Below, piece after piece: positions 20,751 through 33,644 of a DNA stretch of 64,000 bases. This stretch comes from Hyperoodon ampullatus. Its lineage: Eukaryota > Chordata > Mammalia > Artiodactyla > Ziphiidae. The stretch covers positions 107,547,454-107,611,453 of the forward strand of contig OX457064.1 of assembly GCA_949752795.1 (NCBI GenBank), given 5' to 3'. How positions within the stretch are numbered: position 1 is the first letter of the stretch; every line of letters begins with the position of its first letter. The notes under the pieces are model-generated. The model had not been told where the DNA came from. It ran no database searches and saw only the letters and a program-made list of their open reading frames with translations. A program made the translations under genes and the position numbers.

Positions 20751-22962
20751 TAATATATGACTTAGGTCCCCCCCGCCCCAACCTTACTGTATAAGTAGAT
20801 ACTTTTAATCTGTCTTTTGAATCAAGTAGTGGCAAGATACCTAGAAGACTAGATTTGATTCTAAAAATACTGTGCTATTGTATATTGCTGTTTACAGAAA
20901 TGAGCTTCAGGGAACCACAGAATCTCAGTTCTGGCCACAATTGAGGTGACGTCTGTGAGTGGCTGTGGAGCCTCTGAGATACAAAGACCACCCCCACCCC
21001 CGAAGATTAGTGCTGCAGTTTGAATGAGAGGGTTAGCAGCGGGCCTTGGCTGAGCATTCACCACTTACAGAATGTTTACACTCCGAATTTTTCAGAAATC
21101 TGCTGCTGCTAACTGTTGACATTCAGTTTGAGAAATACTGTACATGACAAATAAATGCTTATAGTTTATCCTGAAAACTGAGTATTGAGAGGATATATGT
21201 AAAGGTCAAAGAGCCAGCTGTATTTTTGTATTGCATCCACAGTTACCTGCTTAGAATTCTTTCTGCATTTTACCTAGGCCTTGAGAGTGAACATGTTTGG
21301 TAATTGTATTGATCAAAATAGATGCAAATAACATTGTTTGTGGAATTTAATCATCAGTGAAAAGCATGTTCTTCATTTAAGTGTAGTTAAATTTTAAAAA
21401 TAAAGGAATGTGTTTTAGTAGAAAACCTATGCTTTGTAGGTAATAGACATGTTTTAAAATTACAGCACTACCCTTTACAATATTAGCTGTATGTCCTTGG
21501 GTAAATCATTCAACCTTCCCTGTCCTTGGGTTTCTCACACGAGAATGGGGATATTCTTAACCCAGAGGTTGTTAAAGGGTTGGAAGTGATAAATGTATGT
21601 GAAATTCTTGGCGTGAGTTCTGCCAGCTCAGGGTAGACGTCAGCGGTGGTTATTCCCTCACAAGCACGAGCGCAAGAGGACGCTGCTGCTGCCTCTGGTT
21701 GGGTTTGTTTACTCCTGAGGGAGGTGTGGGCACTGCACTGCCCTAGAGGAGAGCTGCCGGTGCAGCTTTTGTCCCTGTGGCAGGATGGGTGGGCGGCCCT
21801 CTCCTGTGCAGGCGCCATGGGCCTCAGTCCACACATTAAACTGTCGACCCTGTTTGAAGTGTAGTATCGAATATTCACACCCCAGGTCCTGTGACCTCAG
21901 TACCGACACTCGCACATCACAGTGCTGGGGTTCAGCTGAACCGACCTTCTGCTAAACCCCTTTCCGGGGTGTTTTCTAGAGCTCACTTGTCCCCTGAGAT
22001 GCTTTGGGTCAGATACGTGTGGGCGACTGCACACTGCCGGAAGGACAGCTGCAGCGCAGACCCGGGTGCAGCCCTGCGAACCTGGGTTCAGTTGCCCTCC
22101 ACCTGCGGCTCTTGATGTGCACAGCACCTGAAGGACACTGGTGGGAAACGATGAAGGACGTGTCAGTTACTTTGTCAGACCTGTTCCCTGATTAAGCCAG
22201 GGAGCCCCTGGTTTTGACTTGTGGTAGAATCACGTCTACTGGCCCGTGTCTGGGGCCTGTGCCCTGAAACCTGTGTCGGAGGCTATTGTATTCATTGCAA
22301 GTGAGTCCGGTGCCTGGCGTCCCTACTTCTGCAGTGCTTTCCTCATGAGGACCTGTGTGGAAACGCCCCTCACATGTCAGGCAGACTTAAGCAGCTTAAA
22401 AATCGCATATTGTGGCACATTGTGTAACCAAAACTGTCCCCCAGTTTTCAGCCAAACGTCGTTTTAACTGATGTAGATTCTGGTGTTCTGACTCTCTGTC
22501 CTTCGCCTCTTTCAAAAGGTCTTTAATGTTAATAACTTCATTGACATCTGCTTTGTTCATTTATCTTTTTGCCTTTCTTGGTAATAGTTTTCTGTTCCAG
22601 TATTATGCTTAGGTACTCAATTCCATTCCCTTCCTCCCGGTATTTGAGTTTGTTCCATCCTTTAGCATATGTGGGGTAACTGTATTTTCTGCCAAACACA
22701 CCTCCCCCCGCCTCACTCCATTCTTGATCTGTCAGTATCAGTGCAAAGGAACGTCTCTCTTCTTCCCATTGTAGGCTCTGAGGGAAATACTGGTCAGTCT
22801 GTCTCATTGTCTCTTTCTAATGTTGATTATTTTTTTTTAAGTCTTGCATTAAAATATTTTTAATATTCTTGCTCCCCTTACCTAACTTCCTATAATACCA
22901 GCTTATTTTATTGCTTTTTAAAAAAATATTTTCTCCTTGCCCCATCCCCCCTCTTTTAACAG
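20751..22962 (+). other. UBE3C 8.4 kb intron, right part
   Basis: Unique sequence apart from a MIR-like stretch at 21450-21615. Bases 21640-22480 are GC-richer, with chance open frames on both strands and no recognisable protein. The last 300 bases before the exon are AT-rich. Confidence 0.5.
21450..21615 (+). repeat. MIR SINE fragment
   Basis: Contains TAGCTGTATGTCCTTGGGTA, then GGTTTCTCACACGAGAATGG and a TTGTTAAAGGGTT block, the plus-strand MIR pattern with moderate decay. Confidence 0.7.
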
Positions 22963-23210
22963 AGCCTGATTTGAAAAAGCGGATCCGTGTGCACTTACTC
23001 AATGCACATGGCCTGGACGAAGCTGGCATTGACGGTGGTGGTATTTTCAGAGAGTTTCTAAATGAACTACTGAAGTCGGGGTTTAACCCCAACCAGGGCT
23101 TCTTTAAGACCACTAACGAAGGGCTGCTGTACCCCAACCCAGCTGCCCAGATGCTTGTGGGGGAGTCCTTTGCCAGACATTACTACTTCCTGGGCAGGAT
23201 GCTTGGAAAG
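22963..23210 (+). CDS. UBE3C: UBE3C coding exon (about residues 745-827), HECT N-lobe
   Basis: The acceptor is ctcttttaacag; the donor AAG|GTAAAG. It is the largest exon here: two bases completing Glu745, then 82 codons ending in phase 0. The motif GLDEAGIDGGGIFREF is the HECT family hallmark (x-G-x-D-x-GG-x-x-REFF). It is followed by the NPNQGFFKTTNEGLLYPNP strand region and a helix ending YYFLGRMLGK. This exon builds the core of the large N-lobe that positions the E2 and the C-lobe. It shows no disabling change. Confidence 0.98.
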
Positions 23211-23913
23211 GTAAAGTAAACTTTATGTCAAAACGGATCTCAGACCACGGGGTGTGGAAATTCGGTGCTTCTGTGTGGTTACCGTCTGTTTCATTGAAGA
23301 GCTTTATTCAGAATTGCTTAAGTAATTTTGATGAACCCCTGAATCGCGTTTTCTTACATAATAACTGCTTTATAGCATTATACATTTCATACACAGTTAC
23401 GTACATTAAAAAATTATTGATATAATGTAGAAAACATGGGAAGCATGATATAAAATTCTGTTTATACAGATAAAACTCTGTTTATCTGCTAGCATAGGTA
23501 TGAGTACTGTAAATATTTTGTCTTTTCACAGTTGCTCTTGTTGATAATCAGTGTTAAAAGTGATTCTTTTAAGGTTCTATAAAATTTTCAAAGTGCTGTG
23601 AGATGGAAGGCCATAGTTATTCAGTGTAGTTTAAGTGTTATATATGTTGTATGCAGATTCTTGAAAATTGGCCACTTAAGGATATTACGGTAATGCTGTA
23701 GTAACCAGAATGTTACACCTGATGGTATACACCATATACAAACACACCTTACCCTTTATTGTAAATGAAAGGAAAATTTAGTTATATAACGTAGTGGAAA
23801 CTTCCTAGTTAATGGTGAAACTTTGAAAGCACACCTTCCCATTAAAGTCAGGAACAGGACGAAGGTACCCACTGAGGCCAGTCCCACTTATTGTTGAACT
23901 AGAGCAGTGCTGG

Positions 23914-24256
23914 CCTTAGTCTGTTCAAGCTGCTGTAACAAGATCCCACAGACTGGGTGGCTTACAGACAACAGAAATTGACTTCTCACAGTTCTGGAGC
24001 CTGGCGTCTGAGATCAGGGCACCGCGTGGTTTTATCTGGTGGAGGCCCCTTCCTGGTTCAGAGCTGGTGCCTGCTCCCTGGGTCTTCACGTGACGGAAGG
24101 GGGTGAGGGAGCTCTGTGGGGCTTCTTTGCAAAGGTCTCTAATCCCATTCACGAGGGCTCCAGCCTCGTGCCCTACACCGGGGCCCCACCTCCTGATGCC
24201 GTCACAGTGTGTGTGGGGTTGGGGGGAAACGCAGACGTTCAGACCGTGGTATAGCT
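23914..24256 (-). mobile_element. MLT1/MST-type LTR (ERVL-MaLR), antisense
   Basis: GCTGCTGTAACAAGATCCCA, then GACTGGGTGGCTTACAGAC and CTCACAGTTCTGGAG, through CTAATCCCATTCACGAGGGC to CAGACGTTCAGACCGTGG, is the reverse complement of a solitary MaLR LTR. Only LTR sequence is present; no viral gene. Confidence 0.85.
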
Positions 24257-24598
24257 TGTGGGCTGCCATAGGCGGGGCACAGGAGGTGGGGCTCCAGTTA
24301 CGTTGGGAGGGGCTCTTCCCCACAGCCCGGGTCCAGTCCCCCAAGAAAGGGATTCTTCTTTTTTTTCTTTTTAATTGATTACTAGCATTTTAATTTATGG
24401 AAACGTTTACGTACAAGGTTGTTTTGTTTGCTTCTTTGCACTTAAATAGTGTTGATAATTACTAATCCTAACAGGATGTGGCTGGCAAGTATCCCACCAA
24501 AATCAGTAATTGAAACTTATGCCCAGCTGTTGCAAGTGAGGTGGAAAATCATCTGGTTATTCCCATAGGAAATTGAAAATTAATGATTCTTGGTTTTT

Positions 24599-24803
24599 TT
24601 TTTTTTTTTTTGTGGTACGCGGGCCTCTCACCGTTGTGGCCTCTCCCGTTGCGGAGCACAGGCTCCGGATGCGCAGGCTCAGCAGCCATGGCTCACGGGC
24701 CCAGCCGCTCCGCGGCATATGGGATCCTCCCAGACCGGGGCACGAACCCGTATCCCCTGCATCGGCAGGCGGACTCTCAACCACTGCGCCACCAGGGAGG
24801 CCC
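24599..24803 (-). mobile_element. CHR-type SINE, short form, antisense
   Basis: Poly(T), then GTACGCGGGCCTCTCACCG and the reverse tRNA-like head ending CCAGGGAGGCCC. It is flanked by a perfect 15 bp duplication at 24584-24598 and 24804-24818, so it is recent-looking and complete. Confidence 0.96.
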
Positions 24804-25396
24804 TGATTCTTGGTTTTTGAATGAATGAATGAATTCATTCCACCAGTCGTAACTTACAGAGCACGGTGCGTTTGGGGATGTGTGCAAGGATTCCCTGGTA
24901 CTCAAACTAACTACCAAGTACTCACGGTCATGACAGACAAAAAGTTTTACCCGAAGTCCACCGTCTGAGTCAGCAGCCCATTGCAGTGTCTGGAGGGTGG
25001 AGGTGGGAGGATCGTGTGGGTGCTGCAGTCCAGCCTCGGGCCTCCTGGCCGGCCCACCTCGTCAGAGTGAGGAGATGTCTTCTGCCCCCTTCCTGGCTCC
25101 CAGCACCCACTTCTGCCAGGCACCGGGCCCAGTTCAGAAGATCCCTTCCTCAAGTTAGTTCCCTGTTTCTCTTCATACTGGGATGTTTCTTGCAGTGTAG
25201 AAGAAAAATGTAACTTCTCCCTGGTTCTGTAAAGTATAGTGCACACGCCGTGGTCGCTAACTACTGAGATTGATAATAAATGAAGTTCATGCTTTATGTT
25301 GCCCAAGAACCTGGGTGTGGTGTTATACAGATAGGTAAACATTTTTCATGGTATTTTGGGGAAATTTGTTAGGGTTTTTGGATCATCTAGGAATGC

Positions 25397-25601
25397 TTTT
25401 TTTTTTTTTTGCGGTACGCGGGCCTCTCACTGTTGTGGCCTCTCCCGTTGCGGAGCACAGGCTCTGGACGCGCAGGCTCAGTGGCCATGGCTCACGGGCC
25501 CAGCCGCTCCGCGGCATGTGGGATTTTCCTGGACCGGAGCACGAACCCGTGTCGCCTGCATTGGCAGGCGGACTCTCAACCACTGTGCCACCAGGGAAGC
25601 C
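25397..25601 (-). mobile_element. CHR-type SINE, short form, antisense
   Basis: Same structure as the copy 600 bp upstream. The target duplication ctaggaatgc is present at 25387-25396 and 25602-25611. Confidence 0.96.
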
Positions 25602-25773
25602 CTAGGAATGCATTTTTATTTCCACTGTTTGAAATAGTAGAATAGGAACGCCTGATATTTAATATTTACTGTCCAACACATTTTTAGAGACGGGCTGGAT
25701 TATAACACAAGGACTGTAATCAGTACGGCTTCTGAAAGTCAGAGGAGTGACCAGAGGTGACAGTCTGAAACTA

Positions 25774-25968
25774 AGGGCAGCAAACTACAGCCCCAGAGCA
25801 AGTCTGCCCACCTATTTTATTGTTTGTTTTCTTTTTTTTTTTTTTTTAAAAGGATTTACTGGAATGTCACTTCCATATTGTCTGTGGCTGCCTTCCCGGG
25901 GGCAGAGCTGAGCAGTGCTAAAGTACGTGCTGCTGGGCCCTTTCCAGGACAGGTTTGCCAGCCCTGCC
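25774..25968. mobile_element. hAT-Charlie-like non-autonomous transposon fragment
   Basis: It runs from GGCAGCAAACTACAGCCCC, through ATATTGTCTGTGGCTGCC and GGGCCCTTTCCAGGACAGG, to TTTGCCAGCCCTG. This is the familiar pattern of a eutherian hAT element; a poly(T) run interrupts it near 25830-25847. Subfamily not assigned. Confidence 0.6.
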
Positions 25969-26269
25969 GTGGAACCAGCCGGCAGCCAGACCGTAAAAGG
26001 CTGGTGTGTCCCATGATGGCAAGTTGGTTCGTCATCCTGTGGGTCGTGCAGAATCACTGTGTTCAGCCAATGGCTGAGGTGACAGACTCGGTACATTTTT
26101 AGGGAGACCCTGTGGAACCCACGTGGAGAATGGCTTTTAGAGACGAGGACAGCAATCTGGTCCTGAGTGACGGTGCCCTGATTACCTGGCGTCATGCTGT
26201 GAGGTCAGGTCAGCTGAGGACTGAGACGTGACCACTGGATTTATCAGCAAGTTTTTGTTTTCTGGGTGT

Positions 26270-26715
26270 TTTTTTCTTGTAACGTTTTATTGAGATAGAA
26301 TTCTCAAACCATGCAACTCCCCCATTTAAGAAGTACAATTCAGCAGTTTCGGTGCATCCACAGATTTGTACGACCATCACTACAAATTTAGAACATTTTC
26401 ATCGCCTGTATCCATTGACAGTTACTCCTCCCTTCCCACCCCCAAGACCTAGGCAAACACTAATCTACTTTTTGTTTCTTATTCTACTGTTAATTAATCT
26501 ATTAAGGTACCGTTTGTCTCTTATTTGTGTCCTTACTCTGTACATTTCCTATAAATTGAATCATAACATATGTGGCCTTTTGTGATTGGCTTCTGTCACT
26601 TAGCATGTTTTCAGGGATCACTCAAGCTGTGCCATGTGTCAGTGCTTCATTCCTTTCATTGCCAATTAATATTCTGTTGTAGGGTAGCCACATTTATGTA
26701 ACCATCCCTCAGCTG
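26270..26715 (-). mobile_element. Old L1 3' fragment, antisense
   Basis: The TTTTATTGAGATAGAATTCT opening, TACAATTCAGCAG block and ATATGTGGCCTTTTGTGATT block are reverse-strand L1M 3' sequence. Confidence 0.82.
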
Positions 26716-27794
26716 GGGGATGTGAGGAGGGTAGTCGTTGGTGATGTTTTTAGTGGGGTGGCATATGGTAGAAATGAGTTTGCTTTGGGGTGAGGTAAAG
26801 GAAATGGAAGGTTTACAGATGGAAGGAGTGTCAGTGGCCTTTTCAGCCGGCTTGGCTCCCAAGGGAAGGAGAGAGAGGATCTCTAGAGAAAGAACAAGTT
26901 CCAGAGAAGAATGGGTGGATGGTTTGGTTGGTGTTCAAAGATAGGGTAGCAATCTTTGGTGAAGTGTCCATGGGTAAAGAGCCAGACGGAGGGTGGGGGG
27001 ATGGGGGGTGGTCTGGGATCCTGGGAGAGACGCAGCAAAGAACTGATGAGCAGGTGTGACCCAGAGCTGCACCCTCTGCAGGAACTTGCTGCGATGGCAC
27101 AGGTGTTGTCCGGCTGCCCTGGGGCTGGTGCAGGGAATCTCCTTGTGATGTCGTCGTTCTCATCAGCTTGGGTGTCAGCAGCCGCTGTGGCTCGTGGCTG
27201 CAGCGTTGAGCAGCCCTGGGGCCGGTGGAGGGCCAGGGGCCATCTCTGCTAGACTAGGTGAGGGGGGGTGGTCACTCGTGAGCGCCCGGCTGACGCAGGG
27301 CTGCACTGCGGTGTCTGGAAAGACTGTGCAGAGTGAGCACGTGGGGAGGAGACCCACGGAGGCGGGGCCTCAGCAGGGAAGAACGTGTGCCACGGAGGAG
27401 GGGCGAGCAGTGTGCTGAAGGCAGCTGGGAGGTCAGGAAGGTGGGGCTACGAGGGGCGCAGCTCTGCTCAGGGTGGTGACACTGAGCCAGTGGCAGGCTG
27501 AGTGCAAGCCACGCTCGGAGCTCGGTGTCCAGGGTGATTACTCAGCAGCTTTACCATCTTTGAATAAGTAATTAAGAAACTAATGTTGCTACGTAATTAT
27601 TTTCTATAAAAATTAATCAGAACTATAATCATTTTCAACTTTACAATTAAATTCCTTTATTTGTAGTTCTGTTCTCTGTGATACTTATTATATTAAACAG
27701 ACCCTCCCTTGAAGCTTAGTGTATGGAGTTGCCCATTTGAGAAGCAGCTTAATTAAAATTGATGCCTGCAAAGCAGGTGATGCTCTTGTGACTT

Positions 27795-29385
27795 ATTTTG
27801 AAGTAACAGTTTTTTTGAAGTACAATTCACATTCCATAAAATTCAGCCTTTTAAAGAGTACAATTCAGTGGTTTTTAGTATATTCACTGAGTTGTGCAGC
27901 CATCTCCACTGTAATTTCAGAACAAATCCTAAAAAAGGAAACCCCATGTTCATTAGCTGTTGTTCCCCATTCTGCTCCAGTCCTATCAGCCCTGGGCCAC
28001 CACTAACCTACTTCCTGTCTCTGTGATTTGCATGTTCTGGGCATTTCATATAAATGGAATCACACAATATGTGGCCTTTTGTGACTGATTTCTTTGCCTT
28101 AGCGTAATGTTTTCAAGGTTCCTCCATGTTGTAGCATATATCAGTACTTCATTCCTTCTCTGTCTGAATAATGTTCCATCCTGTGAATATGTACCGTAGT
28201 TTATCAGTTCGTCATTTGATGGATTGTTGGGTTGTTTCCACTATTGGCTATTATGAGTAATGCTGCTATGGACATTTGTGGACAGTACATTTTCATTTCT
28301 CTTGCCAAGAGAAATACATACCTAGGAGTGGAAGTGTTGGGTCATATGGTGACTATATCAAAGTGTCCGCACCCTTTTACAATCCCACCAGCCGTGTATG
28401 CGAGTTCCATTTTCTCCACATCCTTGCCAGCACTTACTATTGTCTGTCTTTTTTGTAACACCCGTCCCAGTGGGTGTGAAGTGGTGTGTCATTATGGTTT
28501 TGATTTGCGTTTCCCTGATGATTAATGATGTTGAACGTCTTTTCGTATGCTTCTTGTCTTCTGTGGAGAAATGTCTATTCAGGTCCATCGCCCATTTCTT
28601 AAATTGAGTTGTCTGCCTTTTATTAAGTCCTTTATATATTTTAGTTTCAAGTCCCTTATCAGGTATGTGGTCTGCGAATATTATCTCCTTTTCTTTGGGT
28701 TGTCTTTCATTTTCTTGATGTTCTCCTTAGAAGCACAAAAGTTTTAAATTTTGTTTTTCTTTTGTTGCCTTATCTAAGAAACCATTGCCTAATTCAAGGT
28801 CACAAAAATATATACCTGAATGTTCTTCTTAGAGTTTTGTAGTTTTAGCTCTTATATTTATGTCTTTGATTCTTTTTTTTTTTAACATCTTTATTGGAGT
28901 ATAATTGCTTTACAATGGTGTGTTAGTTTCTGCTTTATAACAAAGTGAATCAGTTATACATATACATATGTTCCCATATCTCCTCCCTCTTGCATCTCCC
29001 TCCCTCCCACCCTCCCTGTCCCACCCCTCTAGGTGGTCACAAAGCACCGAGCTGATCTCCCTGTGCTATGCGGCTGCTTCCCAGTAGCTATCTGTTTTAC
29101 GTTTGGTAGTGTGTATGTGTCCATGCCACTCTCTCTGATTCATTTTGAGTTTATTTCTGTAGATGGTGTGAGTTAGGAGGTTCCTCTGTATTCTTTTGCG
29201 TATGGATATCCAGCTGTCCCAGCACCATTTGTTGAAAAGACTGTCCTGGCACTCTTGTTGAGAGTCAGCTGACCACAAATGTAAGGGTTTATTTCTGAAC
29301 TCTTGATTCTATTTCATTGATCTCTATGTCTAGCCTTATGCCAGTGTGACACTGTTTTGATTACTGTAGCTCTGTAGTAAGTTTT
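27795..29385 (-). mobile_element. Old L1 fragment, antisense (interrupted)
   Basis: A long reverse-strand L1 run. It includes TTGGGTCATATGGTGAC, TTTCTCCACATCCTTGCCAG, the TTTGATTTGCGTTTCCCTG block and, after the interruption, CAGCACCATTTGTTGAAAAG. A younger L1 3' end splits it at 28871-29139. Confidence 0.9.
28871..29139 (-). mobile_element. Cetartiodactyl-type L1 3' end inserted in older L1
   Basis: It starts with poly(T) and ATTGGAGTATAATTGCTTTA, goes through a CCCTCCCACCCTCCC-like run, and ends ATGTGTCCATGCCACTCTCT. This is the reversed 3' UTR of artiodactyl/cetacean L1. The old L1 resumes directly after it, and the junctions share ttgattc/ctgattc, suggesting a short target duplication. 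It is much less diverged than its host. Confidence 0.85.
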
Positions 29386-30304
29386 GTGTTGTGTGTGTGT
29401 GTTTGTTAATGACAAATGGTAATGGAACCCCAGGCCTAACAAAGCAGAGGGGTAGTGAGAATTGGTATGTCCTGGATATAAAAATCATGCTCCTTTATTT
29501 GTATCTCTTTGAGATGCATCATTATAGGCCCAGTTATTATTTATTTGTTCAGATTCCAAATGTTGCTATATTAATAATACAGATTTTAAATGTTCTTCAA
29601 CTTTAGTAATGGGCTTCAACTTGACCTCACCATTTTAACAGTATGTTTTCTTCAGGCTCCCCTTATTTCAGTGACAAATTTCAGGCATTGACCTGATATT
29701 AGAGTCCTTAGCATAAATTTCAAACAGATCATTTTCTCGCCTTAATTCACTTTAAGGCATAATGCATCTCTCCCACCTGGAGCTGTGTGCTGTCCTTCTT
29801 GTCAGTTCTCAGGAGATAGTATCTCTCCCTGTCAGTGGTCCCTTTCGACTCAGTCTCAGCTCCCTCCCGAGGATGTAAGTTTCATAACTCATTGCGCGAA
29901 AATCTGTGAAAGGATGTGCTGTCGTTCTTTCTGTGAAGATGAGCCTTTATTTTGGTAGCCTAACCTGAAATACTCCCTAAATTCAGTGGTTCTTATACAG
30001 TGCGGTGACAGACAACAGAGTAATTTTATTTGCATAAATTAAAGCTTATTACAGTTCTATATTATTTTTCCTTCCTGAATGTATGAATCGTCCAATCTTG
30101 ATTAATGTAGAGGCAGGATAAGTACTAGATGATCCTGGCTCGCGGAAGCTTTCTGGCTCACTGGGAGCTCTGTGTGTCGCTGGTCAGTGACGTGCTGCTC
30201 GCATCGAGAATTGTCCTGACGACACGGTCTTGGAAAGTGCTGTAGATTCAGAGGGGATAACAGATCACTCTCACTGCTGTACTCTGGGATATGCTACCTC
30301 TTTA

Positions 30305-30660
30305 TTTTCTTTTTTTCTTTTATTTATTTTATTTTTGGCTGCATTGGGTCTCTGTTGCTGCACGCAGGCTTTTTCTCTAGTTGCAGCGAGCAGGGGCTAC
30401 TCTTCGTTGCGGTGCTCGGGCTTCTCATCGTGGTGGCTTCTCTTGTTGCAGAGCACGGGCTCTAGGCACGCGGGCTTCAGTAGTTGTGGCACACGGGCTT
30501 CAGCAGTTGTGGCTCGTGGGCTCTAGAGCACAGGCTCAGTAGTTGTGGCGCACGGGCTTAGGTGCTCCGCGACATGTGGGATCTTCCCAGACCAGGGCTC
30601 GAACCCGTGTCCCCTGCATTGGCAGGTGGATGAGTAACCACTGCGCCACCAGGGAAGCCC
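30305..30660 (-). mobile_element. CHR-type SINE, long form, antisense
   Basis: Full-length reversed body with an extra internal block (two GGCTTCAG.AGTTGTGGC units), ending CCAGGGAAGCCC. The flanks 30285-30304 and 30661-30680 are a diverged 20 bp target duplication, so this copy is older than the short forms. Confidence 0.93.
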
Positions 30661-30689
30661 TGGAATATGTTATCTCTTTAAACCAGATT

Positions 30690-32760
30690 CCAGGGAGAAA
30701 AATTTGGCATCTAAACCTTTCTCCTAAAAATGAAGTTTGTATAAATTCTATCTCAAAGCTCTTTAAAATAATGAAGTTTAGACAAAACCAGTAACAAAGC
30801 TATAGTTATTTGAGGATGGTACTTAATTTAGTTCCTCACTTTAAGGATTTTACTCATATAATTTTCTGCATGGAAATTCCTAAGGGAGCAGTAGTTTCTA
30901 AAACATATCTGATCACAAAGGGTTAAACTTTGTACCAACATGTTAAAAATTGTCCAGATCTAAGTGAGTGTAATAGTATAGCACTAATAGTGTGGTATCT
31001 GAACATTAAATCTTTAAGAGAAGAAAATTGTATATTGATTGATTATGATATTTATTGGGTCATAATGTATTTAAATTTTCTTTAATGCATATGTTAGTGA
31101 TTGTTTACTGTGATGAAGTGCAAAGAGGTCTTCAAGAGCACTCCTACATAGGAAGAATTACCTCATGTCACTGGTCACTTCTCCATTAAAAGTTCCATTA
31201 GCAGATGATTCCTACTTTGGTGTGGGTTGTGATTGCATTTTATCGCCTGTAAATCAGGCTCTAGACAGGGAATAAATAAACAGCTCAAGGATGTGGTAAT
31301 GTCATCTTGAACTTTTTTTTTTTTTAACAGTTAGAGGCACCTACGTCCATTTAAGCCGATTAAGTTCAGAATATTTATTGAAGGAAATCTTTCATCATAT
31401 TTGAATTCTATTTGGAACTAGCTCTTTTTTTCTTGCTTCAGAATATTGATTTAATTGAAACAGAATGCCTGTAAATCAAATTATTTCATAATATCTTGAT
31501 CATACATTTCAAATTTTTAATTAGCAGATGGTGAAACTTCAGCACAGTTTATAATTTTATATTGAGTAGAATTCAGCACTTACTGTATCATAGAGTATAA
31601 TATTGGCAGTTAACAGTTTATCCTGAGATTTTTGAGAGCTGGGAGAATTTATTTTTCTATTCATTAGAGTCCTTTTATAAAATGCTCACAGAATTTGCAA
31701 AGGCTTTAAAACTGTTGATTGAGGTGAATAGTAATAATTTAAGTTACTTTGGTCCTTAAATGGCAAAGCTTCTCTTTTATAATATCTTGTTTTGAACTCT
31801 CAGACTCATTAAGGGTCAGTGTAGGTGAGCTTCCTCATCTGATTGTCATCAGACTAAGTGCTCTGAGCTCTAAAGTTAATATATCTTTCCCTTAGATTTT
31901 CTTAAACATAACATTCAGTAAATAGTTGAGCATTCTGTGCTTAGCACAGGTCTTCCAAACAATGTTAAGACTTTTTTTACTTTGATATCAGCAAACTTCA
32001 GAAGGAAGCTTTCTCTGAATCTCCCAATTAACCACAGTGGACGATTCATCATGAGTTTGCTCTTGTTGACCTTCAGCTTTTTTTGGAAACAGAAAAATCA
32101 AAGATCATAATTTATAAATATGAACAATTTATAACTTATGAGTGGTTATTTTGTTTGAACCTTATCCCTTCTGAGAATTGTAACTGCTTTTATAGCATCT
32201 AATCACAATTTGTATTCTTTTCCATTAAAAACAAAGCACTCCCAAATCTGGAGATGATTCTTCTTGCTAGTTAAGGTCATAGTTTTCTATATAAGTTTAT
32301 TTCTTCAAAATTAAACATGAAATTAAAATAGTTTACTGTACAGTAAAAATGGCAGGTGTATTCCAGAATTCAGTTGACTTCCAGTACCAAAAATATTATC
32401 GTGGTTTTAGCCATTCTGAGATACTCACCAAAATTCTTTCTGCTCCCACAGAAAGTAGATCTTGCTTACCATGAAGATATCCCTTCTCTTATTTTTTAAG
32501 CACTCCCAAACACTAGTTTAACATGGGTCAGTATTAACACTGGGGCCATTTTCCTTTTTCTAAGCCATGTTAGATTCTCACCAGGAAAATTAGGAGCACA
32601 GACTCTTGCTGGTGCTGCGTAAAGTGTATTGCATGACTTTCCCTGCCTTTATTTGTGCAATAAGGGCAATAATTATCTAAAAATAAATTCGGCCCATTTA
32701 AATCCTTCTAAACACTTAAAATGAGTAAATTTCCTTTATGAAAAGGTAGCCAAGTGAAGA
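30690..32760. promoter_or_regulatory. Two-kilobase repeat-free AT-rich block, candidate conserved non-coding DNA
   Basis: No interspersed repeat is recognised over about 2 kb, which is unusual in this repeat-rich intron. The sequence is AT-rich, CpG-poor and has no useful open frame. Freedom from repeats is compatible with constraint (inference). It could equally be unlucky chance in unique DNA. Confidence 0.3.
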
Positions 32761-32950
32761 TGTATATTGCTACTCTTGTTTCTAAAATTGGATAACTTTG
32801 GGAGATAGCAGTAGGTTGTTGTTCTTCTCCGTGAGTGAGACAGACCAGGCTGGGAGTCCTGGTTCCAGCAGCGGGGATCTGAGCAGAGGAGTGATAGCAT
32901 ATGAGTTACGTTTAACAGGCCTCCTGGCCTCTGCTGTTAGAAGTAGCCCA

Positions 32951-33251
32951 GGGCTTCCCTGGTGGCGCGGTGCGGTGGTTAAGAATCCACCTGCCAACGC
33001 AGGGCACACGGGTTCGAGCCCTGGTTCAGGAAGATCCCACCTGCCGCAGAGCAACTAAGCCCGTGCGCCACAACTACTGAAGCCCACGCGCCTAGAGCCC
33101 GTGCTCTGCAACAAGAGAAGCCGCCGCGATGAGAAGAAGCCCGCGCATCGCAACGAAGAGTAGCCCCCGCTCGCCGCAACTAGAGAAAGCCCGTGTGCAG
33201 CAACAAAGACCCAACACAGCCAAAAATAAATAAGTAAGTAACTAAATAAAA
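32951..33251 (+). mobile_element. CHR-type SINE, long form
   Basis: Complete head, body and A-rich tail. Perfect 12 bp duplication agaagtagccca at 32939-32950 and 33252-33263. Confidence 0.95.
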
Positions 33252-33644
33252 AGAAGTAGCCCAAGTGGCAGCAGGAACCCAAGGACTGGGTGATGTCACC
33301 CAGGAGTGGGTATGGCTACAGGAAAGCCCTTTCCAAGATTTAGAGTTCAGGGAGTGAAGGAGAATTTAGCAACACAAGTTCAGAAGAAGCAGCTAGAAAG
33401 GTCAGGAGAAAACCAAGAAAGTGTTCTTTTGGAAGGGTTTATCTGGAAGCCAAATGAAGACTGTTTCAAGGGAGAGAGAATGACAGATCGGGTCAGATGC
33501 TACCCGTAGGTCAGTTAGATAAGGACTAAGAGGTGACCATTTCTGTCAGCAGTGTGGACAAGCAGCTTTCCTGGAGTGGTGGAGGCCAAAGCCTCTGCAC
33601 ACGGGTCGAGAAAATGGAAGCAGCGTCTTCCAGAAGTACCTACC

